Shown: positions 8,432 through 16,720, counted from the stretch's first letter. The stretch is 47,264 nucleotides of DNA from Streptomyces sp. SID9727 (GCF_010550605.1 NZ_JAAGNI010000281.1:1-47264); one strand, 5' to 3'. The notes: generated from the letters alone by a model not told the origin. Numbers and translations are program-made.

Positions 8432-9904
8432 ATGGCATCCGTGCACGAGGGTGCGGCGCCTTCCGCGACTGCCCGCCCGCTGTCCTGGGCGATGCTGTCG
8501 CGTGCGCTGGCCGTGCCGATCGTCCTCGGCCTGGTGTGCTTCCTGCCCGCGCTGATCGCCGCCCAGCCCGGGACCGGGGTGCGGGACACCGCGTACTGGT
8601 TGCAGCTCGTCCTGACCTGTTACTCGGGGGCACGGCTCGCGACGATGGTCCTGTCCACGCGGCGGCGGCTCCTCCAGGGCGTCTTCTGGATGTTCGTGTA
8701 CATCGCGATGGGGGTGGCGCCGTTCGCGCAGGTGGTCATCGGTCAGACGCCGACACCCGCGGTCGGGCCGCGCGGCGACCTGGTGACCGCCGTCGCGCTG
8801 GTGCTCGTGGGGTGCGCGGCCTTCGACCTGGGGGCACTGCTGGCCTCACGGCGCCCGCTGCGCCGCCGCCGCACGGCACGCGGGGACGGGCGCGGCGCCA
8901 CCGCGCACCCGGTGCGGCTGCGGCTGCTGGTGCTGGTGGCGTTCGCGGCGAGCGGGTACTACGTGCTGAAGCTGGGCGGGCCCGCGGTCTTCTTCTCCAG
9001 CAGACAGGAGATCAGCGCCTCGGTCGCCGAGAGCGGGGTGGCGTCCGGCGAGTCCAATGTGGGCTCGGCGTTCCTGAAGGGCTTCGGCACCGTTCCCGCG
9101 CTGCTGGCACTGCTGTTCTACACGCGCAGGCTGGTGACCTCGCGCCGGGCCAGGCGCTCGCCTTCCACCGTGCTGGTGTGGTGCGCGCTGGCCGTCGTCA
9201 ACCTGATCGTCAACAACCCTGTGTCTAACGCGCGTTACTGGTTCCTGACGGTGCTGGTCTCGCTGCTGTTCACGGCGTTCCCGCGCAGTGCGGCGATGTA
9301 CCGCTCGGTGCTGGCGCTGGGGGTGGTCGGGGCGCTGGTGCTGTTCCCGTACGCGGACCGGTTCCGGTACGACGACGAGGGGTACCGGCCGGTCCAGTCC
9401 TCGTCGGTGTTCGAGCCGCTGGCCACGAAGGACTACGACCAGACGGTGATGTTCGCCAACACGGTCACCTGGGTCGGCACCCGTGGGCACACCTACGGTC
9501 GGCAGCTGGCGGGGTCCGCGTTCTTCTTCGTGCCGAGGGCGGCGTGGAGCGGGAAGCCGGAGGACACCGGGGTGCGCGTCGGGCAGTGGATGGGGATGAA
9601 CATGACCAACCTCTCCGCGCCGCTGTGGGCGGAGCTGTGGGTCGACTTCGGGGTGGTGGGCCTGGTCGGCGGGCTGGCGCTGACGGGGTACGGGGCCGCG
9701 CGCACCGACCGGCGTTACGCGCGGGCGGTCTCGCGGGACGGGCCGGGCTCCGGCAGCGTGCTGGCGATCGCGGCACCGCTGATCGCCGGGTACACCTTCA
9801 TCCTGCTGCGCGGTCCGTTGCTGCAGGCGGCGGGGAAGCTGGCGATCGCGGCCCTGTGTCTGGCGCTGGTGACGAGTTTCCGGTCCGGGCGGCGTCCGCG
9901 CTGA
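8432..9904 (+). CDS. Multispanning membrane protein, Wzy-like O-antigen/exopolysaccharide polymerase
   Basis: The ATG at 8432 (490 residues) is chosen because GGGGAG lies five bases upstream; the upstream in-frame GTG at 8396 lacks a ribosome site. The protein has about ten hydrophobic segments, a cytoplasmic Arg-rich loop (RRPLRRRRTARG) and a long hydrophilic loop before the last third, a topology typical of Wzy polymerases and O-antigen ligases. It has no recognisable soluble enzymatic domain. Its place next to a flippase and a chain-length protein supports the polymerase reading. Sequence alone cannot separate polymerase from ligase. Its last 107 bases overlap the convergent flippase gene. 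Confidence 0.8.
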   Translation: MASVHEGAAPSATARPLSWAMLSRALAVPIVLGLVCFLPALIAAQPGTGVRDTAYWLQLVLTCYSGARLATMVLSTRRRLLQGVFWMFVYIAMGVAPFAQVVIGQTPTPAVGPRGDLVTAVALVLVGCAAFDLGALLASRRPLRRRRTARGDGRGATAHPVRLRLLVLVAFAASGYYVLKLGGPAVFFSSRQEISASVAESGVASGESNVGSAFLKGFGTVPALLALLFYTRRLVTSRRARRSPSTVLVWCALAVVNLIVNNPVSNARYWFLTVLVSLLFTAFPRSAAMYRSVLALGVVGALVLFPYADRFRYDDEGYRPVQSSSVFEPLATKDYDQTVMFANTVTWVGTRGHTYGRQLAGSAFFFVPRAAWSGKPEDTGVRVGQWMGMNMTNLSAPLWAELWVDFGVVGLVGGLALTGYGAARTDRRYARAVSRDGPGSGSVLAIAAPLIAGYTFILLRGPLLQAAGKLAIAALCLALVTSFRSGRRPR

Positions 9905-11117
9905 TCCGCTCCGGTGCCCGCGCGCCGGACCGGGTCAGCCGGACCACCCGGGCCCAGGTCGCGACGGCCTTGCAGACGGAGCCCAGGCAGAGGCCCCAGG
10001 CCGCTCCGGTGACTCCGCCGGTCGCGTAGCCGGTGGCGAGGAAGGCGACCGCGGCGAGCGAGAACACCACCTGGATCGAGAGCGTGGAGCGCGGGTCGAG
10101 GAGCCGGAGTGCCAGCAGCCCGCAGGTGCCGGCGGCCATCGCCGCGTACTGGCTGCCGGTGGCCGGGAGGAGCGCCGCCGCAGTGGGCCAGGTCGCGCCG
10201 AGCAGGTGGCGTCCCACGAAGCCGGGCAGCAGGGCGAGGACGGTGGCCCAGGCGGCCGCCGTCAGGGCCAGGACGCCGGCCAGCGCGGCCGTCGCGCGTA
10301 CCCGGAGCCGGTCGGTCGCGAGCCTCCCGAGGAGCGGGGGGCCGAAACCGGTGGCGGAGGTGAACAGCACGTTGAGCGGGCCGAAGAGCGTGGTGGCGCC
10401 GCGCAGGGCGCCGACGACGAGGGGGTTGCCGACCGCCCCGAGGCCGAGCACGGAGAGCTGGGAGGTGGCGTTGCCCACACCGAACTCGACCACGAACCGC
10501 CGGCCGAGGTGCCCCTTCGCGAGCATCGGCCCCAGCGCCACCGGGGTCCCCCTGGTCCTGCGGTGCAGGGCGAGCGCCGACAGCAGCAGCGCGGGGAGCG
10601 CGGAGAGGCCCCAGACGGCGACCAGCCGGGCGGCCGGCGCCCCGTGCGGCTGTACGGCCAGGGCGCCGATGACGCAGACCAGCCGGAGGGTGTCGGCGGC
10701 CAGGGCCAGGTGCTGGGCGTGCAGCGTGGCGAAGGCGTAACGGGCGATGTCCTGCCCCAGCACCACCGGCAGCACCAGGCCCAGCGTCATCAGGGCCCGC
10801 GCCGTGGAGCCGGGCAGCACCACGCAGACGGCGGCGAGCAGAGCGCCGAGGGCGGAGGCGGCGAGCAGGGTGAGGCGGACGGCGGACCGGCAGGCGCCCC
10901 GGGTGTCCTCGCCGCCGCCCCTGCGCAGCACGAGCGGCTGCCCCGTGAAGGCGCCGGAGACGCCGAGCAGGACGGTGAAGACGAGGTAGACGGCGGAGAA
11001 GCGGGCGAAGCCGGCCACGGTCGAGAGCCGGGCGGCCGCCACCAGCACGAGGATGTTGGTGAGGGCCGCCACGCCCTGGTCCGCGACCGAGCAGACGATC
11101 GCGGTACGGGCTCTCAT
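9798..11117 (-). CDS. Wzx-like polysaccharide flippase (MATE/MOP superfamily)
   Basis: The 439-residue integral membrane protein has about 12 hydrophobic segments and the usual start of the MOP exporter fold (RTAIVCSVADQGVAALTNILVLV). It would flip undecaprenyl-linked repeat units across the membrane. The ATG overlaps the stop of the chain-length gene (11114-11117), so it is the third gene of a coupled operon. The last 40 or so residues are Pro/Ala/Ser-rich and do not look conserved; they lie in the 107-base stretch that overlaps the end of the convergent polymerase gene. Confidence 0.88.
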   Translation of the reverse strand: MRARTAIVCSVADQGVAALTNILVLVAAARLSTVAGFARFSAVYLVFTVLLGVSGAFTGQPLVLRRGGGEDTRGACRSAVRLTLLAASALGALLAAVCVVLPGSTARALMTLGLVLPVVLGQDIARYAFATLHAQHLALAADTLRLVCVIGALAVQPHGAPAARLVAVWGLSALPALLLSALALHRRTRGTPVALGPMLAKGHLGRRFVVEFGVGNATSQLSVLGLGAVGNPLVVGALRGATTLFGPLNVLFTSATGFGPPLLGRLATDRLRVRATAALAGVLALTAAAWATVLALLPGFVGRHLLGATWPTAAALLPATGSQYAAMAAGTCGLLALRLLDPRSTLSIQVVFSLAAVAFLATGYATGGVTGAAWGLCLGSVCKAVATWARVVRLTRSGARAPERISADAARTGNSSPAPDTGPRSPASPPPAATDRAAG

Positions 11118-12850
11118 CGGTGTCCGGCGGCGCTGTTGTGGCCGTCGCGTCCGTGGCCGCCGTCCACGGTGCGCAGCCCCAGCGTCTCGGCGGGGTCACC
11201 GGTGCGGCCGGCCACGTCGGGGTCGCCGTACCGGCCGCCCGGGGCCGCGGGCCCCTGGCCCGAGGGGCGGTGTCCCGTCGGGCGGCCACCGCCGGACTTC
11301 CCGCGGGCCCGCCGGTCCAGCCGGCCGTGGCCGGGGTGGAGCAGGGTGCCGAGGACGGAGCCGCCCGCCGCGCCGATGATCTCCCGGATGCGTTCGAGGT
11401 CGCTGCGGTGCACCTCGCGCGGCTGGCAGACGATGACGACGCCTTCGACCCGGTCGACGAGCGCGACCGCGTCCGCGTACGACAGGACGGGCGGGGCGAG
11501 CACGATGACGACCGCGCCGGGCCTGCCCCCCTCGGCGATGATGCGGCTGACGGGGGCGGAGGTCAGGGCGCGCGGCACGTTGTCGGTGCGGCGCCCGGCG
11601 ACCAGGGTGAAGGCGCCCGACCCCGGAACGTCGACGTTGGCCCGGCTGTCGGACGGCCAGCCGCGGTCCTGGCTGCCGGTCGCCCAGCGGGGGCTGCGGC
11701 CCGGGTGGGCGGCGCCGAGGTCGCCGGCCAGCGACGGGGTCCGCAGGTCGGCCTCGAACAGCAGGACGTCGCGGCCCATCTCGGCGAAGGCGGCGGCCAG
11801 GTTGGCGGCGGCGGCCCGCGCCATGTCGTTGTCGCCCCGGGGAGCGGTGACCAGGAGGCGGCGGCGTTCCGCGAAGGACGGGTCGTAGGCGAGCCGGAAG
11901 GCGACCGCCCGGTACTCCTCGGCGAGCCTGCTGCCGGGGCGGCCGATCGCGAGGAGCGTTCCGGCGGTCGAGCGTTCCCTGGGCAGGGTGCCGAGCAGGG
12001 GGGCGCCCAGGGAGCGGACGAGTTCCCGGGTGGAGCGGACGGCCGGGTCGAAGACCAGGCGCACCCATGACATCAGCAGCCCGAGGGCGAGCCCGACGAC
12101 GCCGCCGAGTCCGAGGAGGAGCGGCAGGCCCGCCCCGGAGGGGTGCTGCGGGGCGACGGGCTTCTTGTTGAGGTAGCCGGGCGTGGTGTCCAGGGCGCGG
12201 AGTTCGGAGATCTTCTGGTTGAGCCCGGAGATGGCGACGATGAGGTTGGCGCGTGCGCTGGTGACGTCGTCGCCCCCGGTGCCCGTTTCCTGCTCGGCGA
12301 GCCGGTCGCGCTGTTCGGTGAGGGGTTTGAGCTGCGCACGGTACCCGTCGATCATGTTGTCGATGCTGTCCTCGGTGCGCTCCCGGCGTATCTCCAGGTA
12401 TGCCTCGGCGAGGGCTTCGGCCCTGGCCCTGGCACGCTCGGGGGTGCGGCCGGTGTAGGCGAACTTGAGGACGAGGGTGTTGGGAGGGTTGGTGACCTGG
12501 AGTCCGGAGAGCAGTTCGCCGACCTCGACGGTGTCGCCCTGTTTGGCGAGGGTGCCGGCCGCGATGGTGCCCACGGCGTCACTGACGGCGGTCTGGCGTT
12601 CGGAGCCGATGTTGATGCCCTTGTCGGCGGAGGCGCCGGCGGCGAAGGGGTCGGAGGTGGCGGAGCGTACGGACACCTCGCCGGTGGCCGCGTAGGTGTC
12701 GTCGCCGCTCAGGGCGAGCCAGCCGCTGCCGAGGAGGCCGAGGAGCACACCGGTGACGAGGAGGGTGCGGTAGCGCAGGAGCTGCCGGAACTGGTCCCGG
12801 AGCAGGGCGGGTTCGTCCTGCTCGTCCAGGGTGCGGATCGGTTCGGTCAT
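11114..12850 (-). CDS. Wzz/Wzc-like polysaccharide co-polymerase with degenerate BY-kinase domain
   Basis: The 578-residue protein has an N-terminal Wzz-type region: a transmembrane helix at about 28-48, a periplasmic part rich in coiled coil at about 130-225 and a second helix at about 242-262. A cytoplasmic domain resembling bacterial tyrosine kinases follows. The Walker A site that should read GxxGxGKS/T is replaced by TAPRGDNDMA (about 335-344), with no lysine. The Walker A' strand VLLFEADLRTP (362-372) is recognisable. The tail is Gly/Pro/Arg-rich and lacks a tyrosine cluster. It probably still sets chain length or bridges the export machinery but should not bind ATP normally. ATGA overlaps join it to genes on both sides. 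Confidence 0.88.
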   Translation of the reverse strand: MTEPIRTLDEQDEPALLRDQFRQLLRYRTLLVTGVLLGLLGSGWLALSGDDTYAATGEVSVRSATSDPFAAGASADKGINIGSERQTAVSDAVGTIAAGTLAKQGDTVEVGELLSGLQVTNPPNTLVLKFAYTGRTPERARARAEALAEAYLEIRRERTEDSIDNMIDGYRAQLKPLTEQRDRLAEQETGTGGDDVTSARANLIVAISGLNQKISELRALDTTPGYLNKKPVAPQHPSGAGLPLLLGLGGVVGLALGLLMSWVRLVFDPAVRSTRELVRSLGAPLLGTLPRERSTAGTLLAIGRPGSRLAEEYRAVAFRLAYDPSFAERRRLLVTAPRGDNDMARAAAANLAAAFAEMGRDVLLFEADLRTPSLAGDLGAAHPGRSPRWATGSQDRGWPSDSRANVDVPGSGAFTLVAGRRTDNVPRALTSAPVSRIIAEGGRPGAVVIVLAPPVLSYADAVALVDRVEGVVIVCQPREVHRSDLERIREIIGAAGGSVLGTLLHPGHGRLDRRARGKSGGGRPTGHRPSGQGPAAPGGRYGDPDVAGRTGDPAETLGLRTVDGGHGRDGHNSAAGHR

Positions 12851-14112
12851 CGGCGTGGCCCTTCCCGGCCGTCCCGCAGGGCCTCGGTGAGCAGGGCGTC
12901 GAAACGGGCCAGCGCCGCTTCCCGGCCCAGGTGGCGGGCCACGTAGCGCGGCCCGTGGGCGCCGAGGGCGTCGGCCTCGGCGGGTGACTCGACGAGCTTG
13001 CGGACGGCGCCGAGCACGGCGGCCGGGTCCTCGGGCGCGACGAGGAGCCCGGCCCCGGAGCGCCGCACCTCGTCGGCGGTGCCGCCCGCCTCGGCCACGG
13101 AGGCGACGACGGGGCGCCCCGCCACGAAGTACGAGGTGAGTTTGGAGGGCACACTCATGTCGAGCACCGAGGCGCGCTGGGTGACGGCCAGGACGTCGGC
13201 GGCGGCCAGGATGTCGGTGAACTCGTCCGCACCGGCCGGAGGCAGGAAGTCGAGGTTGGGCAGCCCGGTGGCCCGGGCGCGCAGGGCCTCGCGCTGATTG
13301 CCGTCGCCCATCAGGACGATCCGGATCCCGGGGGCGAGGCGGGCCGCGTCGACCAGGACCTCCAAGCCCTGTTTGAGTCCCATGTTGCCGGAGTGCAGGA
13401 CGACGGGTGTGTCCTCGCGCCAGCCGAGCCGGGCTCTGGTCGCGGCGCGGTCGGCCGAAGGGGTGTGCACATGGCTCCAGTTGGGGACGGTGCGGATGCG
13501 CCCGGGGTCCACCCCGTAGGCGGTGACGCGGGGCACGAAGCTCTCGTGGATGACGCCGACGAGGGTCGCGGCGCGCAGCGCGAACCGCTCGGCCTTCGAC
13601 GCCAGGGCCGCCGCCCTGTCCCCGCCGCGGATGCCGCTCTGGGCCGCGGCGGCGCCCATCAGGTCCTGGACGACGGGTATGTACGGCACCCGGTGGCGTC
13701 GCGCGAGGCGGGCGCCGATGACCCCGCCGGCGAGGCTGGGCATCTGGGAGACCACCGCGTCGGGCCGGACGGCGGGCGGGGCGAGGAGGCCGTGCGCCAG
13801 GACGCTGCCCTCGAAGGCGGCCCGGCGCAACGCGCTCTGGCGGGGCGGCACGTAGTGCCGCCTGCGGTGCACGGTGACGCCCGCGCGCCGCTCCTCGGTG
13901 CGCCACACGCCCCGGTACGCGGCGTCGGTCCGCCAGGCCGGGTAGTGCGGCATGCCCGTGAGCACATGGGTGTCGGCGCCGGAGGCGGCCCAGTGCTCGG
14001 CGAGCTGGGCGGCGTACGGGCCGATGCCGGTCAGCTCCGGCGCGTAGTTGGTGGAGACCACCAGCAGGCGGCGCTGCTCGAACGGTCTGCGGTGCTGCTC
14101 TTCGTCTGCCAT
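12847..14112 (-). CDS. WcaI-like family 4 glycosyltransferase
   Basis: The ATG at 14112 gives 421 residues; GGAAGG lies about ten bases upstream, and the frame can be extended to a GTG at 14151 without a better site. The N-terminus VVSTNYAPELTGIGPYAAQLAEHW followed by TGMPHYPAWR closely resembles WcaI-type transferases of colanic acid loci, where WcaI works beside Gmd and Fcl. The C-terminal GT-B half has VVLHSGNMGLKQGLEVLV and VLMGDGNQREAL. It is a candidate fucosyltransferase, given the gmd/fcl pair in this window, but donor specificity is an inference. It is the first gene of a three-gene coupled operon (glycosyltransferase, chain-length protein, flippase). Confidence 0.88.
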   Translation of the reverse strand: MADEEQHRRPFEQRRLLVVSTNYAPELTGIGPYAAQLAEHWAASGADTHVLTGMPHYPAWRTDAAYRGVWRTEERRAGVTVHRRRHYVPPRQSALRRAAFEGSVLAHGLLAPPAVRPDAVVSQMPSLAGGVIGARLARRHRVPYIPVVQDLMGAAAAQSGIRGGDRAAALASKAERFALRAATLVGVIHESFVPRVTAYGVDPGRIRTVPNWSHVHTPSADRAATRARLGWREDTPVVLHSGNMGLKQGLEVLVDAARLAPGIRIVLMGDGNQREALRARATGLPNLDFLPPAGADEFTDILAAADVLAVTQRASVLDMSVPSKLTSYFVAGRPVVASVAEAGGTADEVRRSGAGLLVAPEDPAAVLGAVRKLVESPAEADALGAHGPRYVARHLGREAALARFDALLTEALRDGREGPRR

Positions 14113-14264
14113 CGGGCGATCGCCTTCCCCCCGGAGCCGTCTGTGTTCCACCGAGGAACAGCCCCAAAAGCGAGCTTATCCGTTCATGAGATGCGCAAGT
14201 GGTCTTCACAGTAAGGTCGTTGGACTATCGCGGACATCGCGTTCACCGTGGGGGGAGAGAACGG
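14113..14264. promoter_or_regulatory. Divergent promoter region between glycosyltransferase operon and cytidylyltransferase
   Basis: This 152-bp gap separates two divergent transcription units and includes an AT-richer patch at about 14160-14230. GGGGGAGAGA at 14250-14259 is the ribosome site of the rightward gene. I cannot fix a reliable -35/-10. Confidence 0.4.
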
Positions 14265-14711
14265 ATGGTGCACAGGGTCGGTTACGCGCCGGGGGTCTAC
14301 GACCTGTTCCATGTGGGACACCTCAATATCCTTCGTCATGCGCGCAGCCAGTGCGACTACCTGGTGGCGGGGGTGGTCTCCGACGAGATGGCCACGCTCG
14401 CCAAGGGACACCGGCCGGTGGTCCCGCTCCCGGAACGGCTGGAGATCGTGCGGAGCGTGCGGTACGTGGACGCCGCCTTCGTGGAGACCGTGCCGGAGAA
14501 GGTCGAGACCTGGCAGCAGGTCAGGTTCGACGTCATCTTCAAGGGGGACGACTGGCGGGACACCGACAAGGGCAGGAAGCTCGAACGCGACTTCGCCGAG
14601 GTGGGTGTGGAGGTGGTGTACTTCCCGTACACCGTGCACACCTCCAGCACCCAGTTGCGCCGGGCTCTGGACACGCTCGTCAGTGCGCCCGGAGCGCTTT
14701 CAGCTCCCTGA
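14265..14711 (+). CDS. Glycerol-3-phosphate cytidylyltransferase-like nucleotidyltransferase (TagD family)
   Basis: The 148-residue protein begins at the ATG five bases after GGGGGAGAGA. It has the cytidylyltransferase motif YDLFHVGHLNIL (HxGH), a DYLVAGVVSDE strand, the FKGDDWRDTDKG segment typical of TagD-like enzymes, and a C-terminal TSSTQLRR corresponding to the ISTTxI/R motif. It would activate an alcohol phosphate, such as glycerol-3-phosphate, with CTP. The gene converges on a CDP-alcohol phosphotransferase gene with which it overlaps by 32 bases, so the two probably act in sequence. The exact alcohol is not determined by the sequence. Confidence 0.9.
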   Translation: MVHRVGYAPGVYDLFHVGHLNILRHARSQCDYLVAGVVSDEMATLAKGHRPVVPLPERLEIVRSVRYVDAAFVETVPEKVETWQQVRFDVIFKGDDWRDTDKGRKLERDFAEVGVEVVYFPYTVHTSSTQLRRALDTLVSAPGALSAP

Positions 14712-15411
14712 ACCACTTGCCCAGGAACAGGACGAGGAACAGCGCGTGCGCGGCGGCGAGTACGGCGTACCCGATCCGGAACGCCGTTTCGTCGGCCAGC
14801 AGCAGGAAGACCAGGCAGAACACCCCGTAGTCGGCGGGCAGCAGCGCCACGGCCCGCAGCCGGGACGGCGGCGCGGCGGGCCCGGCCCCCCCTGCGGAGC
14901 CGGGCGCCGCCGCCTTGCCGAGCTGTTCGCGCAGCAGCCCGGCGCAGAAGGTCAGCACGGCGACGAACAGGAAGCCGAGCGGCAGCAGCAGCCAGCCGTC
15001 GCCCGGCAGGTCGAAGTACCGGTGGAACGCGATCAGCACGGCGGTGTGGACGAGGATCATCTTGGCGCAGTCGACCACATGGTCCAGCCATTCGCCGTCG
15101 GGCCCACCGCGCCCCGTCAGCCGGGCCAGCTGCCCGTCGGCCGAGTCGAGCGCGAAGCCCACGGCGAGACCGAGGTACACCAGGACGGCCGGCCAGGGGC
15201 CCGGGCGCACCAGCGCCACGCAGGCGATCGCGGCGAAGGTGAACGCCGCGCTGCTCAGGGTGACCTGATGGGGCGTCATGCCGAGCCGGTACGCGCCGGC
15301 GGCGAAGACCCGGCCGGCCGGGCGGTTCACGTACCGCGAGTAGAGCGACACCCCCTTGGCCGTCTTCTGCGCCCCGCGCAGCCGGCCGAGCACCGTCGTC
15401 GTGGTCTCCAT
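14680..15411 (-). CDS. CDP-alcohol phosphatidyltransferase family membrane enzyme
   Basis: The 243-residue protein carries the complete family signature D-x2-DG-x2-AR-x8-G-x3-D-x3-D, seen as DSADGQLAR (about residues 87-95) and GEWLDHVVD (about 104-112). About six hydrophobic segments follow and precede it. The enzyme transfers a phospho-alcohol from a CDP-alcohol to an acceptor within the membrane. Given the neighbouring cytidylyltransferase, the CDP-alcohol is probably made by that enzyme. The acceptor could be a lipid or the surface polymer. Housekeeping PgsA- or Pis-like roles are less likely because of the exopolysaccharide context. Confidence 0.9.
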   Translation of the reverse strand: METTTTVLGRLRGAQKTAKGVSLYSRYVNRPAGRVFAAGAYRLGMTPHQVTLSSAAFTFAAIACVALVRPGPWPAVLVYLGLAVGFALDSADGQLARLTGRGGPDGEWLDHVVDCAKMILVHTAVLIAFHRYFDLPGDGWLLLPLGFLFVAVLTFCAGLLREQLGKAAAPGSAGGAGPAAPPSRLRAVALLPADYGVFCLVFLLLADETAFRIGYAVLAAAHALFLVLFLGKWFRELKALRAH

Positions 15412-15574
15412 GCGCCCCCCAGCGTCCCGGTGTCGCCACCGCTCCCCCGGCGGCGCTCCCCGCGCGCCGCCGGAGCCGCATCATGGCACGGGGAGGTCCG
15501 CCGCGCGGGGAGATCGCCCCATCCGGTGGGCCCGCGGGCGCCGTTGGCCGGGAACATCCGCCCGGGGCGGTCGC
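15412..15574. other. Short intergenic region with no recognised element
   Basis: The 163 bp between the CDP-alcohol transferase start and the RNase HI end holds no gene and no convincing hairpin; it would contain the promoter of the leftward transferase gene. Confidence 0.4.
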
Positions 15575-16261
15575 TCAGGCGGAGGCGGTGCGGCACTCCG
15601 GGTGGCCCCAGCCGTGGTCGTTCTTCGCGATCATGTCCTTGGCCGCGTACGGCCGTCCGCAGTGGCAGCGGCCGGCGAACTTGGCCCGGATGGTGGCCCC
15701 GCTCCCCGACTTCCGCGGAGCGGTCCGCTTGGCCGTCGCCCCGGTGCGACGGCCCTCGGTGGCGCGGGAGGGCGCCGGTACGGGGGTGGCCGAGCCGTGC
15801 GCGGTGCCGGCGGCGCTCTGGGTGACGGCGACCTCGCTCGCGGCCTGGTCGGCGAGCGCGTTGAGCGGGTCGCCGTCCACCTGGTGGGCGGGCACGTAGA
15901 CGAAGCTCACGGCGCGCCCGGTCAGGAGTGCGTCGATGCGGGTCACCAGGTCGCGGTTGGCGACGGGTTTCCCGGCCGAGGTCTTCCAGCCGTTGCGCTT
16001 CCACCCGGGCAGCCACTTGGTGACCGCGTTCATCGCGTACTGCGAGTCCATCCGGACCTCGAGCGCCACGGCGGGGTCCACGCTCTCCAGGAGCTCCTGG
16101 AGAGCGGTGAGCTCGGCGACGTTGTTGGTGGCGGTGCCGAGCGGCCCCGCCTCCCACCGCTGAGGACGCCCCTCGGCGTCGGCCACCACGTAGGCCCAGG
16201 CGGCCGGCCCCGGATTACCCTTCGACGCCCCGTCACACGCGGCGATCATGCGCTCGTTCAT
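15575..16261 (-). CDS. rnhA: Ribonuclease HI with C-terminal Cys/His extension
   Basis: The RNase H fold (about residues 4-145) contains all four catalytic acidic residues in recognisable contexts: ACDGASKGNPGP, VAELTAL, RMDSQYAMN and NALADQAA. It would cut RNA in RNA:DNA hybrids. A Ser/Thr/Arg-rich linker leads to a C-terminal segment of about 28 residues, CHCGRPYAAKDMIAKNDHGW followed by GHPEC, that could bind zinc. The start is uncertain: ATG codons at 16273, 16261 and 16249 are in frame and none has a well-spaced ribosome site; 16261 is used here (228 residues). The open frame continues upstream through the promoter region of the next gene, which I take as chance. Confidence 0.9.
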   Translation of the reverse strand: MNERMIAACDGASKGNPGPAAWAYVVADAEGRPQRWEAGPLGTATNNVAELTALQELLESVDPAVALEVRMDSQYAMNAVTKWLPGWKRNGWKTSAGKPVANRDLVTRIDALLTGRAVSFVYVPAHQVDGDPLNALADQAASEVAVTQSAAGTAHGSATPVPAPSRATEGRRTGATAKRTAPRKSGSGATIRAKFAGRCHCGRPYAAKDMIAKNDHGWGHPECRTASA

Positions 16262-16409
16262 ACCCTCGATCATGCCAGCGCCGGGGCACGGTTCCGTCCC
16301 CCCGCCCCCACCTGCGGTCTTCACGGTGCGTGATGCTTCGGCGTGCGATGGTGACGGCCCGCTGCTTCCCTGAAGGGACCCGCTCTCCCCTACGTCCCGA
16401 GGAGTGACG
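16262..16409. promoter_or_regulatory. Divergent promoter region between rnhA and the DUF6381-like gene
   Basis: This 148-bp region separates two divergent starts. CGAGGAGTG at 16398-16406 supplies the ribosome site for the rightward small gene. No firm promoter elements could be assigned. Confidence 0.35.
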
Positions 16410-16577
16410 ATGAGCGTTGCACGAGAGGTGAACCGCGCCCAGCAGATGCGCGAGAAGGCGCGCCACCTGACCGAGGCCGCGGAGCGCACCAGCGACCCGG
16501 AGCAGCGCCGCAGGCTCCAGGAGAAGGCACGCAAGCTCCAGGAGCAGAGCGAGCGGCCGGACGGCCTGCCCGTGTGA
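16410..16577 (+). CDS. Small helical protein, DUF6381-like
   Basis: This 55-residue open frame starts at ATG three bases after GGAGTG and reads as an almost entirely charged, heptad-like helix: MSVAREVNRAQQMREKARHL, with a later block containing RRRLQEKARKLQEQSE. Small streptomycete proteins of the DUF6381 type share this RxQQMRxKAxxL...RLQEKARxL pattern, so I assign it there from memory of the family. Function is unknown. Third positions are G/C-rich as expected of a real gene, and a hairpin follows 18 bases after the stop. Confidence 0.75.
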   Translation: MSVAREVNRAQQMREKARHLTEAAERTSDPEQRRRLQEKARKLQEQSERPDGLPV

Positions 16578-16595
16578 GAGCGGGGCGCGCGGACC

Positions 16596-16635
16596 GGTGG
16601 ACTGTCACTCTTCCATGAGTGGGTGGCAGTCCACC
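16596..16635 (+). terminator. Hairpin terminator after the DUF6381-like gene
   Basis: GGTGGACTG (16596-16604) pairs exactly with CAGTCCACC (16627-16635). A second short stem, CACTC with GAGTG, closes the loop TTCCAT with a bulge of five bases on the right arm. It lies 18 bases downstream of the stop codon at 16577. Confidence 0.65.
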
Positions 16636-16720
16636 GCCGTGTTCCGGCCCCCTCCGGGACGGGTGATCATCCCCGCCTACGATGGCTCCGCACGCGAGTA
16701 CGAGGAAAGTGGGGCCTGCC

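Noticed and set aside
12851..14209. N-terminal extension of the chain-length protein to 1031 residues
   Set aside because: The added part is an Arg/Pro-rich shadow of the glycosyltransferase gene in another frame; the protein proper starts at 12850 with an ATGA overlap.
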